Shown: one piece after another, positions 8,136 to 16,271 of the stretch
Layout: each line of letters begins with the position of its first letter
Position numbering within the stretch: position 1 is the stretch's first letter
Origin: JAUIAS01 sp030425395
GTDB lineage: Bacteria; Pseudomonadota; Alphaproteobacteria; Rhodobacterales; Rhodobacteraceae
Reading direction: 5' to 3'
Assembly: GCA_043553855.1 (NCBI GenBank)
Contig: CP121336.1
Coordinates: 992,001 to 1,056,000 of the forward strand
DNA: 64,000 nt
Program-made: the position numbers and the translations under genes
Notes under the pieces: model-generated
The model's input: only the letters and a program-made list of their open reading frames with translations
The model's database searches: none
What the model was told of the DNA's origin: nothing

Positions 8136-9665
8136 ATGGGATTTTTGAGTGTCATTCGACGCTGGGCATTGCGTGATAAAATGCCAATCAGAGAGATTGC
8201 CCGACGGACGGGTCTGTCTCGCAACACCATCAAGAAGTATCTGCGCGAAAGCGCGGTGGAGCCGCGTTTCAAGACGCCAAAACGTCCAAGCAAGCTGGAT
8301 CCTTACGCGGATCGATTGTCCGCTTGGCTTCTCGTCCAGACCCGCAAGTCGCGCAAGGAGCGGCGTACCGTGAAGCAGATGCACGCGGATCTGGTGAAGC
8401 TGGGATATGATGGCTCCTATGAACGCGTTGCAGCTTTTGCCCGGGCATGGCGTGAAGATCGGCATCGTGCGGAACAGACGACGGGTCGCGGGACCTATGT
8501 GCCTTTGGTGTTCCAGCCGGGTGAAGCTTTCCAGTTCGATTGGAGCGAGGATTGGGCCAACATCGCAGGCGAGCGGGTCAAACTGCAGGTGGCGCATATC
8601 AAGCTGTCCCACAGCCGGGCATTCTTGGTGCGGGCGTACCCACTGCAAACGCATGAGATGCTGTTCGACGCCCATTGGCATGCGTTCAGGGTGTTTGGTG
8701 GCGTTCCCGGCCGGGGCATTTACGATAACATGAAGACGGCCGTAGACCAGGTTGGCAAAGGCAAGCAGCGCGACGTCAATGCACGCTTCAAGGCTATGGC
8801 CAGCCACTATGTTTTTGAGCCTGAGTTCTGCAATCCCGCTGCGGGCTGGGAGAAAGGCCAGGTTGAGAAGAACGTACAGGACGCGCGCCACCGCATGTGG
8901 CAGGTCATGCCGGTCTTTTCTGATCTGGAAGAACTGAACCAGTGGCTCGAAGATCGCTGTATCGCTCTTTGGCAAGAGACAGCGCACAAGGCATTGCCAG
9001 GATCTATTGCTGACGTGTGGGAAGCCGAGAAGCCCATGCTGATGGCGCTGCCGCCCGCCTTCGACGGGTTCATCGAACATAGCAAACGCGTATCACCAAC
9101 CTGCCTGATCACCTTCGAACGCAATCGCTACAGCGTGCCTGCCAGCTTTGCAAATCGTCGTGTCAGTCTGCATGTCTACCCTGATCGGCTGGTCGTCGTC
9201 GCTGAAGGGCAAACGGTCTGCGAACATGTGCGGATTATTGACCGGTCTCATCGCAAACCCGGCAAGGTTATCTATGACTGGCGTCACTATCTCGCTGTTA
9301 TCCAACGCAAACCGGGCGCGCTTCGTAACGGCGCACCGTTCACCGAGATGCCGGATGCCTTCCGTCGGCTTCAGGATCATATGCTGCGCAAGGAAGGTGG
9401 CGACCGGGAGATGGTCGACATCCTGTCACTGGTTCTTCAGCATAACGAAGAAGACGTCCTGTGCGCAGTAGAACTGGCTCTGGACGCAGGCGTGCCCACC
9501 AAGACGCATATCCTGAACCTGCTGCATCGATTGATTGATCGCAGACCAACAGATCATCCCGAGGTCGACCCGCCGGACGCACTGGCATTGCAGACAACGC
9601 CAGAGGCCAACGTCGATCGCTATGATGGGTTGAGACAGACCGGGGAGAAGCGCCATGCGTCATGA
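8136..9665 (+). CDS. istA: IS21-family transposase IstA
   Basis: About 509 residues from the ATG at 8136 (MGFLSVIRRW); a GTG-type start further upstream at 8076 would add 20 residues. The N-terminal HTH reads MPIREIARRTGLSRNTIKKYL. The DDE integrase core is visible as FDWSED (first D), IYDNMKT (second D) and GWEKGQVEKNV (E). The reading frame is intact and ends overlapping istB by 11 bases. The protein catalyses strand transfer together with the IstB ATPase. Since istB is broken, this copy probably cannot transpose on its own. Confidence 0.92.
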   Translation: MGFLSVIRRWALRDKMPIREIARRTGLSRNTIKKYLRESAVEPRFKTPKRPSKLDPYADRLSAWLLVQTRKSRKERRTVKQMHADLVKLGYDGSYERVAAFARAWREDRHRAEQTTGRGTYVPLVFQPGEAFQFDWSEDWANIAGERVKLQVAHIKLSHSRAFLVRAYPLQTHEMLFDAHWHAFRVFGGVPGRGIYDNMKTAVDQVGKGKQRDVNARFKAMASHYVFEPEFCNPAAGWEKGQVEKNVQDARHRMWQVMPVFSDLEELNQWLEDRCIALWQETAHKALPGSIADVWEAEKPMLMALPPAFDGFIEHSKRVSPTCLITFERNRYSVPASFANRRVSLHVYPDRLVVVAEGQTVCEHVRIIDRSHRKPGKVIYDWRHYLAVIQRKPGALRNGAPFTEMPDAFRRLQDHMLRKEGGDREMVDILSLVLQHNEEDVLCAVELALDAGVPTKTHILNLLHRLIDRRPTDHPEVDPPDALALQTTPEANVDRYDGLRQTGEKRHAS

Positions 9666-10159
9666 TCCAGCAGGCGCCTCCATTGTGATCATGCTGCGCA
9701 GTCTCAAGCTCTACGGCATGGCAAATGCGGTCGAAGATTTGGTCGCCCAAGGCGCGCCAGCATTCGAGGCCGCCACACCAATGTTGTCACAGCTCCTCAA
9801 GGCCGAGATTGCGGAACGCGAAGTGCGGTCCATTGCCTACCACACGAAGGTCGCCCGTTTCCCCGCATACAAAGACCTCACCGGCTTTGACTTTGCGTCC
9901 AGTGAGATCAACGAGGCAACAGTCAGACAGCTGCATCGATGCGAGTTTATCGAGGCTGCCGAGAACGTGGTCCTAATCGGCGGTCCAGGGACGGGCAAAA
10001 GCCACACGGCCACCGCAATCGGGGTACAAGCTATCGAGCACCACAGACGCAAGGTCCGCTTCTTCTCGACCGTGGAATTGGTCAATGCGCTGGAACAAGA
10101 GAAAGCGCTTGGAAAGGCTGGGAAACTGGCTGAGATGCTGACCAAAGTCGACTTGGTCA
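9655..10159 (+). pseudogene. istB: istB 5' part (IS21 transposition ATPase), interrupted by IS66
   Basis: The first part of the IstB AAA+ helper ATPase. It has the IstB N-terminal domain and a Walker A motif (GGPGTGKSH, about residue 110). The frame reads VDLV at the point where the IS66 element enters. Joining the flanks across one copy of the 8-bp target duplication restores VDLVILDELGYLPF, the Walker B region, so the insertion site is exact. Without the insertion the gene would give a protein of about 250 residues. Read through the insertion it ends at 10287 with 42 foreign residues. Confidence 0.9.
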
Positions 10160-10238
10160 GTATGCGCCGTCCACTTCCCATTGGGAAGTTTCGCGCATTT
10201 CTGTTGACAGGCTCCAGCCATTGGTGCGGACGAGCACG

Positions 10239-11930
10239 TCAGGGAGTCCCGGGCGAGCTCACGTCTTTTGATTTTTCGTCGGCATAGGCCCAGGGCATCA
10301 AGGCGTCGATATCCTTGTTGAGATGGCCTGCGGCCAATTTGGTGAATAGGCCGACCAGATAGGCATAGGGTTCGACCCCGTTCATGCGGCAGGTTCCGAT
10401 AAGGCTGGCAAAAGAAGCCCAGCTTCTGGCTCCGTCATCGTGTCCGGCGAACAGCGCGTTGCGGCGTGTCATTGCCGGGCTTCTGATCGCGTTCTCGACC
10501 AGATTGGAATCCATGTCTACATGGCCATCGTCCAAGAACAGACGGAATCCGTCCTGGCGTCGGATCATGTAGGTCAGCGCCTTGCCCAGATTGGACTTGC
10601 GCGAGACGCGGGCAGCCTGTGCGATCAGCCAGGCAAAGAAATCGTTGACCAGCGGGTGGGACCGTTCCTGCCGGACAGCGCGGCGGTCATCTGGTGGCAG
10701 GCCGCGGATGTCGGTCTCAATTCGGTAGAGCGCCGCGATGCGCAGCAGCGCTTCGTCGACGATAGGAGACCCCGATTTGGGCTGTGCCTTGATTAAAGCC
10801 CTTCTCCCATGAGACCAGCAATAGGCCAGCTTCAAGGGTTTGCCACCCATCCGCTTGGAGGTGCCCAGGGCGGTGTAGCCGCCATAGGCGTCGACTTGGA
10901 TGGTGCCGTTGAACCCGTTGAGGATTTCGGCGGCATAGGCGCCGCTCCGCCCGGGGCGATAATGGAACACGACGCCGGGCGGTGATGGTCCATTCCATCC
11001 CCGATCGTCCCGCAGCACGGCCCAAAAGTACCCAGTCTTGGTCTTGCCGCGGCCGGGGTCCAGCACCGGGGCGGTGGTTTCATCGACATAAAGTCGTGTA
11101 CTGCCCTTGAGCAGCACCTTGGCCATGTGTTCGACCACCGGCGCGATCAGGGCGCCCGTCCGCCCCATCCAATCGGACAAAACCGAGCGATCCATCGGCA
11201 CACCGTTACGGGCCATGGCGACAGCCTGACGGTTCAAGGGAGCATGGTCACAATGCTTGGCGATCGCGATCTGGGCCAGCAGCCGTTCGGTGGGCCAGCT
11301 GTTTTCCAGCAGGTGCGCGGGGGCTTTGGCCTGGACCACACCCGTGCGCCCCTTGGGGCAAGCATATTTTGGGCGAATGGTGACGATGACCTGATAGGTC
11401 GCGGGAATGCAGTCAAGCCGTTCCGACCGGTCTTCGCCGATCTTGACCATGTCACCGCAGCCACAGGGACACGCTATGCTGTCAGGCATGATCACGCGTT
11501 CGATGCGCGGCAAAGTCTCGGGCAGCGTCCGGGGCTTGCGCGGTTGGCGGAGCTTTTTGTCCTTTGCCGTCTTGTCGAGCTGGTCGATCTTGTCCTGAAC
11601 GACGTCGATCTGTTGCTGCGTCTTGGCGATGGCCGTTTCCTGATCTTCGAGCGCCAGTTCGAGCTGATCGGCGTTCAGCTTTTCGGATTTTGGCCCAAAC
11701 CTGGTGCGACGGTGATCGGCCACCTGGCTTTCCAGCTTCTCGACCAGTGCCTTCAGTTCAGCGATGAAGACGTCTTTCTCGGCCCCAACAGCCTGTTCGT
11801 GTTGCCGCGCGGCCCGCTCGACCGAGGCCTCGAACTGCGCCTTTTCAAGCGCGGCCTGCTGCGCCTCAAAGGCCTTCACGACCTCGGGCGGCAGACCGGG
11901 AAACTGGCGAAGATCAAACGGCTGCGACAT
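10239..11930 (-). CDS. tnpC: IS66-family transposase TnpC
   Basis: 563 residues. The N-terminal half is a coiled coil (about residues 20-120) leading to the TnpC HTH/leucine-zipper region with RFGPKSEKL. A CPCGCG zinc-binding segment follows at about residue 155. The DDE catalytic core is seen as LYVDETTAP, QVDAYGGY and MDSNLVENAIR. The C-terminal TCRMNGVEPYAYL segment is the IS66 C-terminal domain. Length and order are those of full-size IS66 transposases, so the copy appears functional. Confidence 0.95.
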   Translation of the reverse strand: MSQPFDLRQFPGLPPEVVKAFEAQQAALEKAQFEASVERAARQHEQAVGAEKDVFIAELKALVEKLESQVADHRRTRFGPKSEKLNADQLELALEDQETAIAKTQQQIDVVQDKIDQLDKTAKDKKLRQPRKPRTLPETLPRIERVIMPDSIACPCGCGDMVKIGEDRSERLDCIPATYQVIVTIRPKYACPKGRTGVVQAKAPAHLLENSWPTERLLAQIAIAKHCDHAPLNRQAVAMARNGVPMDRSVLSDWMGRTGALIAPVVEHMAKVLLKGSTRLYVDETTAPVLDPGRGKTKTGYFWAVLRDDRGWNGPSPPGVVFHYRPGRSGAYAAEILNGFNGTIQVDAYGGYTALGTSKRMGGKPLKLAYCWSHGRRALIKAQPKSGSPIVDEALLRIAALYRIETDIRGLPPDDRRAVRQERSHPLVNDFFAWLIAQAARVSRKSNLGKALTYMIRRQDGFRLFLDDGHVDMDSNLVENAIRSPAMTRRNALFAGHDDGARSWASFASLIGTCRMNGVEPYAYLVGLFTKLAAGHLNKDIDALMPWAYADEKSKDVSSPGTP

Positions 11931-11993
11931 GCGCTTTTCTACCCCGACGAGACAGAAAAGCCCAATAAAACAATGCCCAAATTGGGCGCTGAG

Positions 11994-12347
11994 TCACCCT
12001 GCCGCAGCGGGAGCAACAACCGGCTTTGCCACCATCCGCCGCCAATCCAGACCCTCGAACAGAGCCTCATACTGAGCCCGGGTCAGATGCATGACCCCGT
12101 CCTGGATCTTCGGCCAGACGAAATTGGAAACTTCCAGACGTTTGTAAATCAGAACCAGACCGGTTCCGTCCCAGACCAGGATCTTCAATCTGTCTCCTCG
12201 TTTGGACCGGAACACCACGGTCAGACCGGAATGCGGGTCAAGCCCTAACTCATTCTGCACTGTCGCTGCCAGCCCATCGTGGCCGCGCCGAAAATCAACA
12301 GGCTTGGTCGCTATCACGATCGGCAACCGCTGCCCCGCAACAATCAC
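11994..12347 (-). CDS. tnpB: IS66 accessory protein TnpB
   Basis: 117 residues with the TnpB hallmark segments KPVDFRRGHDGLAATVQ and FRSKRGDRLKILVWDGTGLVLIYKRLE, ending in the typical MTRAQYEALFEGLDWRR region. The GTG start overlaps the tnpA stop (GTGA). The protein is required with TnpA for IS66 transposition, but its biochemical role is not established. Confidence 0.95.
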   Translation of the reverse strand: MIVAGQRLPIVIATKPVDFRRGHDGLAATVQNELGLDPHSGLTVVFRSKRGDRLKILVWDGTGLVLIYKRLEVSNFVWPKIQDGVMHLTRAQYEALFEGLDWRRMVAKPVVAPAAAG

Positions 12348-12799
12348 GATGCCCCTCGCATGGCCCGGATCAATACCGCGGCCCGTGCCACATCTGCAGC
12401 GGCGGGAATACGGACCACGACATTCGACCCGATCTCGACCGTCAGCGCGTCACACGCCCGGTCCTGTACCGCTTCTGAGGGAGCTGCCTCGACCGGCGAT
12501 GCCAGAGCGATCTGCAGCGGCACGAAGGCAGGTTCCGGATTATTGAAAGCCGTTTCCGCGGAGGGAACTGACGCCATCAAATCCTCAGGCAGAACCAATT
12601 TTCCCTGACGCGCCAGACGGCGCCAATCCGAAAGCTGATGCGGAATGATGTCATGCCGTCTGGCCACATCAACTACCCGCACCCCAGGCTGAAAACTCTC
12701 GGCCACAATCCGCGCCTTCACATCGTCCGGCCAACGCCGGTTCCCCCGACGCGGCTCTGCAACCTCGCACTGCCCTACAAATCCAATACCGTCAGCCAT
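12344..12799 (-). CDS. tnpA: IS66 accessory protein TnpA (HTH)
   Basis: About 151 residues from the ATG at 12799, which has GGAGG at good spacing; an in-frame ATG at 12826 is possible. The N-terminal half has the transposase HTH pattern RRWPDDVKARIVAESFQPGV followed by VARRHDIIPHQLSDWRRLA. It is the first gene of the tnpABC set in this element and overlaps tnpB by four bases. Confidence 0.92.
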   Translation of the reverse strand: MADGIGFVGQCEVAEPRRGNRRWPDDVKARIVAESFQPGVRVVDVARRHDIIPHQLSDWRRLARQGKLVLPEDLMASVPSAETAFNNPEPAFVPLQIALASPVEAAPSEAVQDRACDALTVEIGSNVVVRIPAAADVARAAVLIRAMRGAS

Positions 12800-12886
12800 G
12801 TTCGCCTCCATCTCGATGACGAACATGTCCGAAACTTCAGCCCGGCGCGGAACCTACGATATCAATGGGAACGGGACGGCGCTTAC

Positions 12887-13185
12887 CTTGGTCATCTTGG
12901 ACGAGCTTGGCTACCTGCCGTTCAGTTCATCTGGCGGGGCGCGCGCTACTCTTCCACCTGCTCAGTAAGCTTTACGAGCGCACCAGCGTGATCATCACCA
13001 CCAACCTCAGCTTCTCAGAGTGGGCACAGGTCTTTGGGGATGCAAAGATGACCACGGCTCTCTTGGATCGGCTAACCCACCGCTGCCACATCCTCGAAAC
13101 AGGCAACGACAGCTATCGCTTCAAGGCCAGCTCAGAGGCTGCAAAGAAAACAGCAAAGGAGACCAAAACATTGACCGCGTCATAG
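12887..13185 (+). pseudogene. istB: istB 3' part, with an additional 4-base frameshift
   Basis: This continues istB after the IS66 element: ILDELGYLPFSSSGGA is read first, then the frame is lost because of extra bases in the run GGGGCGCGCGCTACTC. Removing four bases (one CGCG) gives the usual SGGALLFHLLSKLYERT, and the rest (SVIITTNLSFSEWAQVFGDAKMTTALLDRLTHRC...) is a normal IstB C-terminus ending at 13185. The gene therefore carries two independent lesions. Confidence 0.85.
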
Positions 13186-13284
13186 ACCAAGGCGCATAAC
13201 TGAGGGTGGGTCAAATCTTGGTGAAAATACCGGGTCAGTTCTCGGTGACAATCAACATGCTCCTCTCAGGAAGCATGGACCAAA

Positions 13285-13314
13285 GCGCAGTTACACAGAA
13301 GATCGGACACTCTC
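13285..13314. repeat. Possible IS256-family terminal repeat remnant
   Basis: The stretch reading GCAGTTACACAGAAGATCGG followed by ACACTC looks like the outer end of an IS256-type element, whose ends often read TTACACA...GACAC. It directly abuts the point where the IS3 orfB sequence is broken off. No transposase accompanies it here. This is pattern recognition only. Confidence 0.3.
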
Positions 13315-13800
13315 CAGCCGGATGATCTCCAGCTTCTCTGATGCGGGATACCTCATTCGTCGTCGCCCCCATCCCCGAGCATGCTTTTTTTGAGAAGACG
13401 CAATTCGAGAGTTTGCTCCGCGACCAGCTCTTTTAGATCCTTTGCCTCCCGACGCAGTGCTTTGACCTCCCCCGCGTTCGCAGCCCGCGCCGTATCGCCA
13501 GCCAGCCGCTTCTTACCGGCTTCCATGAAGTCCTTAGACCATTTGTAGTAGATGCCCTGTGATATACCCTCACGGCGGCACAACTCAGCGATGCTGTCTT
13601 CGCCACGCAAGCCATCAAGGACTATCCTGATCTTCTCTTCCGCTGAATAATGCTTGCGCGTGGCGCGCTTGAGGTCTTTGACGACTTTCTCGCCAGGGCT
13701 CTTCGTTGTCTTTCTCATCGTCCACTCCTTGGTGGCTACGATGAGCAACAAACACTCTCTTAGCAAATGACCCTATTTGGTCCCATAAGCGCTGACGTCA
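13315..13800 (-). mobile_element. IS3-family element remnant (orfA plus 5' scrap of orfB)
   Basis: The remnant holds an intact orfA and the first 14 codons of orfB (MRYPASEKLEIIRL), after which the sequence changes abruptly. The ATGA overlap between orfA stop and orfB frame is preserved. The outer end is placed at TGACGTCA near 13793-13800, where it meets the integrase tail; that boundary is approximate. More than half of the element, including the DDE domain, has been deleted. Confidence 0.7.
13353..13718 (-). CDS. IS3-family transposase OrfA
   Basis: 121 residues from an ATG preceded by AAGGAG. The HTH_Tnp_1 domain reads YSAEEKIRIVLDGLRGEDSIAELCRREGISQGIYYKWSKDFMEAGKKRL. A leucine-zipper-like coiled coil follows (LRREAKDLKELVAEQTLELRLLKKSML). 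It binds the element ends but cannot transpose without OrfB, of which only a scrap remains upstream of 13356. Confidence 0.9.
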   Translation of the reverse strand: MRKTTKSPGEKVVKDLKRATRKHYSAEEKIRIVLDGLRGEDSIAELCRREGISQGIYYKWSKDFMEAGKKRLAGDTARAANAGEVKALRREAKDLKELVAEQTLELRLLKKSMLGDGGDDE

Positions 13801-14035
13801 GACAAAGCGCACCCCGTCCACGATGGCCCGCTTCTGATCGTCCCCGATGCCCGCTGAATAAATCCCATGGGTCAGCCGGTTCTCACTCCGCGCGGACTGA
13901 TGACCCACCAGTGATGCGGTGTAGTGCTCAGGCACCCCGGTTCTCTCGCATTGGGTGATGAACCACTTTCGGGTGCTGTGGAACACCAGCCCGGGACGAT
14001 CGAGGTGCAGCCGATCATCCCGGGACTCTAAAACG
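13798..14035 (-). pseudogene. Tyrosine recombinase (integrase) C-terminal fragment
   Basis: The minus-strand frame reads LHLDRPGLVFHSTRKWFITQ, then LVGHQSARSENRLTHGIYS. This preserves the H-x-x-R box, the GH box and the catalytic tyrosine of phage-type integrases. The catalytic N-terminal half, with the first arginine, is missing: upstream of about 14035 the frame runs into the GCATCG repeat, which is not integrase sequence. A longer frame through the repeat (to 14274) is therefore artificial. It is probably the scar of a lost integrative element. Confidence 0.75.
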
Positions 14036-14049
14036 AATGACCTCGCGAC

Positions 14050-14103
14050 GCATCGGCATCGGCATTGGCATCGGCATCGGCATCGGCATCGGCATCGGCA
14101 TCG
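14050..14103. repeat. Hexanucleotide tandem repeat (GCATCG)9
   Basis: Nine consecutive copies of GCATCG; the third copy is GCATTG. It lies between the integrase fragment and the hemolysin-family gene. Copy number in such arrays can change by replication slippage. Confidence 0.95.
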
Positions 14104-14263
14104 GCAGGCATACATACAGCAAGGCAATTTTCGTTCATAAACTTTAGTAATAGGGCGCGATCTCACCCAGATTTCAGACGTTGGTTCAATGGATTTTCTC
14201 ATTTGAAACGCGGACATCAGCACAGACAGGGCGCAAGCTGCCCATCTTTGCGGAGATCCGGAA

Positions 14264-14842
14264 ATGAAGACCATTATTGCCGTCGATGGCGAAGCGGAGA
14301 CCCAGCCGCTTTTCGAAAAAGCCCTTTTGCATATCGCGCGGAGTTACCGCACAACCTTTTCTGCGGATACGACCGAGCGCCCGGTGCGCCTCGTAGTCAC
14401 GCTCACCCGTAGCGGCGAAGTGGCCTGCGCCACGGGCATCCGTTGTCACGATGAATCCTTCTTCTCTCAGCAGTATCTCGATCTGCCCGTCAACGATGCC
14501 CTGTCGCGCCGGAGCGGGCTTGACGTCGCTCCACAGGCCATTCTCGAAGTTGGCGGGCTAGCCTGCACATCCCCCTTTGCGGCCTTTCCGACCTTGCAGG
14601 CTGTGTTCAAATGGGGCCGGGAGCGCGGCATCGACTGGGGCCTATTCACAGCAACAGAGGAAGTGCGCCGTCTGATCAAACGCGCCAGGATCCAACCTCT
14701 GCTCTTGGCGAAGGCCGAACCACACCGCGTCCAGAATCCGAGCCAATGGGGCGACTACTACGATCATGATCCTTGGGTTTGCGCGTTTCGCGATCCGGTC
14801 CAGTCCGCCGAGGCTGCAATGCTTCGCCTGGAGACAGCCTGA
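14264..14842 (+). CDS. Thermostable hemolysin (delta-VPH-like) family protein
   Basis: 192 residues that I recognise as the thermostable hemolysin family (Pfam T_hemolysin), from the ATGIRCHDESFFSQQYLD segment, the VNDALSRRSG stretch, and the VFKWGRERGIDWGLFTATEEVRRLIKR region. There is no signal peptide or membrane segment, so the historic name may mislead: the fold resembles GNAT and autoinducer-synthase proteins as far as I recall, which would fit an acyl- or amino-transfer role. The stop overlaps the ATG of the AMP ligase (TGATG), and ligase, SDR and TauD-like genes follow with almost no gaps. It is probably the first gene of that operon. Family assignment is fairly sure; activity is unknown. 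Confidence 0.75.
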   Translation: MKTIIAVDGEAETQPLFEKALLHIARSYRTTFSADTTERPVRLVVTLTRSGEVACATGIRCHDESFFSQQYLDLPVNDALSRRSGLDVAPQAILEVGGLACTSPFAAFPTLQAVFKWGRERGIDWGLFTATEEVRRLIKRARIQPLLLAKAEPHRVQNPSQWGDYYDHDPWVCAFRDPVQSAEAAMLRLETA

Positions 14843-16266
14843 TGACCAAGCTCGTTTTTGAGGCCATCTCCGATCATGCCCTGCACACCCCGAGCAAGAT
14901 CGCATTGCGCTCCGGTGCGCGCAGCATCGACTATGGAAGCCTCGCCGCATTCCTTGCCCAAAGCTTAAAGACACTCTCCGGTGCGCCCCGTGTGGTGGGC
15001 ATCGCATCCAGCGATCCGCTGGATGCAGCCCTTGCCGACTTGGCCTTAACATACTGCGGGCATGTTTCGGTGCATTTGCCGCCGTTCTTTTCCAAAGCGC
15101 AAACCGCACACATCGGAAAGGCCGCGGCAATACAAAGCGTTATTGGAACAATTGACGGCACTCCCTCTTCAGAGAGCCTGCTTTGCCCCGAGCAATGTCC
15201 ACGCCTGGAAGAACCTCTTATGCCGTCCCGGCCCGGCTCACGCCGCATCATCTTTACTTCCGGGTCTTCCGGAACGCCGAAGGGCGTCCTGATAGGTGAG
15301 ACGCAAATTGCGGCCGCACTCGCCGGATTGAAGAAGGCAATCACACCGGTTCCTGAAGATCGGCATCTTTCATTGCTGCCCATGGCACAATTGCTTGAGC
15401 AGGTGGCCGGGCTCTATCTGCCCCTGCTCGTCGGGGCCGAGGTTCACTTTTGTCCTGAAGCACTGCCGGCATTGTTTGGTGGGCCCATGGCCCCGGTGCT
15501 AACGGCGATGCGGGCCGCGATGCCAACCACGACCATTCTGGTCCCTGCCCTGCTCGCCCGGATCATATCCGAGCTCAAGGTCGCGGGTGCGCGCGCACCG
15601 GAAAGCATGCGTGTGATTGCCGTTGGCGGTGCAATGACATCTCCCAGCCTTCTTGAGGAAGCCATTGCGCTTGGCCTGCCGGTCTACGAAGGCTACGGGC
15701 TTTCGGAATGCTGCTCGGTCGTCGCCATGAACGGGCCGGGCAATGCACGGCCAGGAACTGTGGGAAAAATTCTGGACGGCGTGAATCTGCGCATTGAAGA
15801 TGGCGAAATTGTTGTTGCAGGTCCGACCGTCATGGAAGGCTACCTCGGCCAGCCCCCTGTCACGAACCAGTGGCACACGGGGGATCTTGGCCGAATCGAA
15901 GACGGCTATCTGATCTTCGAAGGTCGCAAAGACTGGCTGATCGTCACCCAGCAGGGACGCAACATCAATCCCGAATGGGTTGAGGCCTGCCTTTGCGCAG
16001 ACCCACGCATCCCGGCAGCCGGGCTTCATCTGGCAAATGACGGTCAGCTGGAGATCATCGCCGCCTGCGTAGCAAATGTTGATCTCAACACGGTCGAGCG
16101 GCTCTTGGCACCACTTCCTGCCTATGCCCGTCCTACCAGACTGATCTTTGTGCCCGCCGCACAGGATGGGCTTTTGAAACCCGGAGGCGGAATTGACCGA
16201 AGCCAACTTGCGCGGCTCTCGGCGGTACTGCCAACGCATCCCCTTTTCCAAGACAAGACGGAGTAA
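14842..16266 (+). CDS. AMP-binding (ANL superfamily) acyl/aryl ligase with altered A10 motif
   Basis: 474 residues from the ATG overlapping the previous stop. The adenylate-forming core is clear: the P-loop motif IIFTSGSSGTPKGV (about residue 130), YEGYGLSECC (A5), WHTGDLGRIEDGYLIFEGR (A7) and GRKDWLIVTQQGRNINP (A8). The C-terminal A10 segment reads LLKPGGGIDRSQL, where family members usually have NGK-IDR: the position of the catalytic lysine is glycine, and a lysine lies four residues earlier. This may alter the adenylation half-reaction. No carrier protein is encoded nearby, so CoA or direct transfer to the hemolysin-family protein's substrate is possible. Substrate unknown. Confidence 0.85.
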   Translation: MTKLVFEAISDHALHTPSKIALRSGARSIDYGSLAAFLAQSLKTLSGAPRVVGIASSDPLDAALADLALTYCGHVSVHLPPFFSKAQTAHIGKAAAIQSVIGTIDGTPSSESLLCPEQCPRLEEPLMPSRPGSRRIIFTSGSSGTPKGVLIGETQIAAALAGLKKAITPVPEDRHLSLLPMAQLLEQVAGLYLPLLVGAEVHFCPEALPALFGGPMAPVLTAMRAAMPTTTILVPALLARIISELKVAGARAPESMRVIAVGGAMTSPSLLEEAIALGLPVYEGYGLSECCSVVAMNGPGNARPGTVGKILDGVNLRIEDGEIVVAGPTVMEGYLGQPPVTNQWHTGDLGRIEDGYLIFEGRKDWLIVTQQGRNINPEWVEACLCADPRIPAAGLHLANDGQLEIIAACVANVDLNTVERLLAPLPAYARPTRLIFVPAAQDGLLKPGGGIDRSQLARLSAVLPTHPLFQDKTE

Positions 16267-16271
16267 ATCTG

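Larger units (their letters stand above)
10160..12886 (-). mobile_element. IS66-family insertion sequence, complete, with 8-bp target duplication
   Basis: The terminal inverted repeats are GTATGCGCCGTCCACTTCCC at the left and, on the opposite strand, GTAAGCGCCGTCCCGTTCCC at the right. An 8-base direct repeat CTTGGTCA flanks the element (10152-10159 and 12887-12894), the duplication length expected for IS66. The element is 2727 bases and carries tnpA, tnpB and tnpC on the minus strand, all with intact frames. The intact duplication indicates simple transposition into istB, later than the IS21 insertion. Confidence 0.95.
8023..13257 (+). mobile_element. IS21-family insertion sequence carrying a nested IS66 element
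   Basis: The ends form an inverted repeat of about 31 bases with one mismatch: TGTTGATTGTCAC(T/C)GAGAAC followed by TGACCCGGTAT, in opposite orientation at 8023 and 13257. Each end has a second, less perfect copy of the TGTCAC...TGACCC unit further in (8064-8082 and about 13208-13226), as is typical of multiple transposase sites at IS21 ends. Inside are istA and a broken istB. No direct target duplication is evident in the flanks (left ...GATTTGAT, right TGCTCC...), which suggests deletion or rearrangement after insertion. Confidence 0.85.

Noticed and set aside
10370..10400. tRNA-like GGTTCGA stretch
   Set aside because: It lies inside tnpC, and no cloverleaf arms can be built around it.
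14050..14103. Possible CRISPR array
   Set aside because: The units are six bases with no spacers and no cas genes nearby; it is a simple tandem repeat.
13798..14274. 158-codon minus-strand frame with a Cys-Arg repeat
   Set aside because: The CRCRCR stretch is only the GCATCG hexamer translated in another frame; only the integrase part (13798 to about 14035) is real.
14264..14842. Reading the hemolysin-family gene as a secreted toxin
   Set aside because: No signal peptide, no membrane segment and no secretion genes nearby; the operon context is enzymatic.
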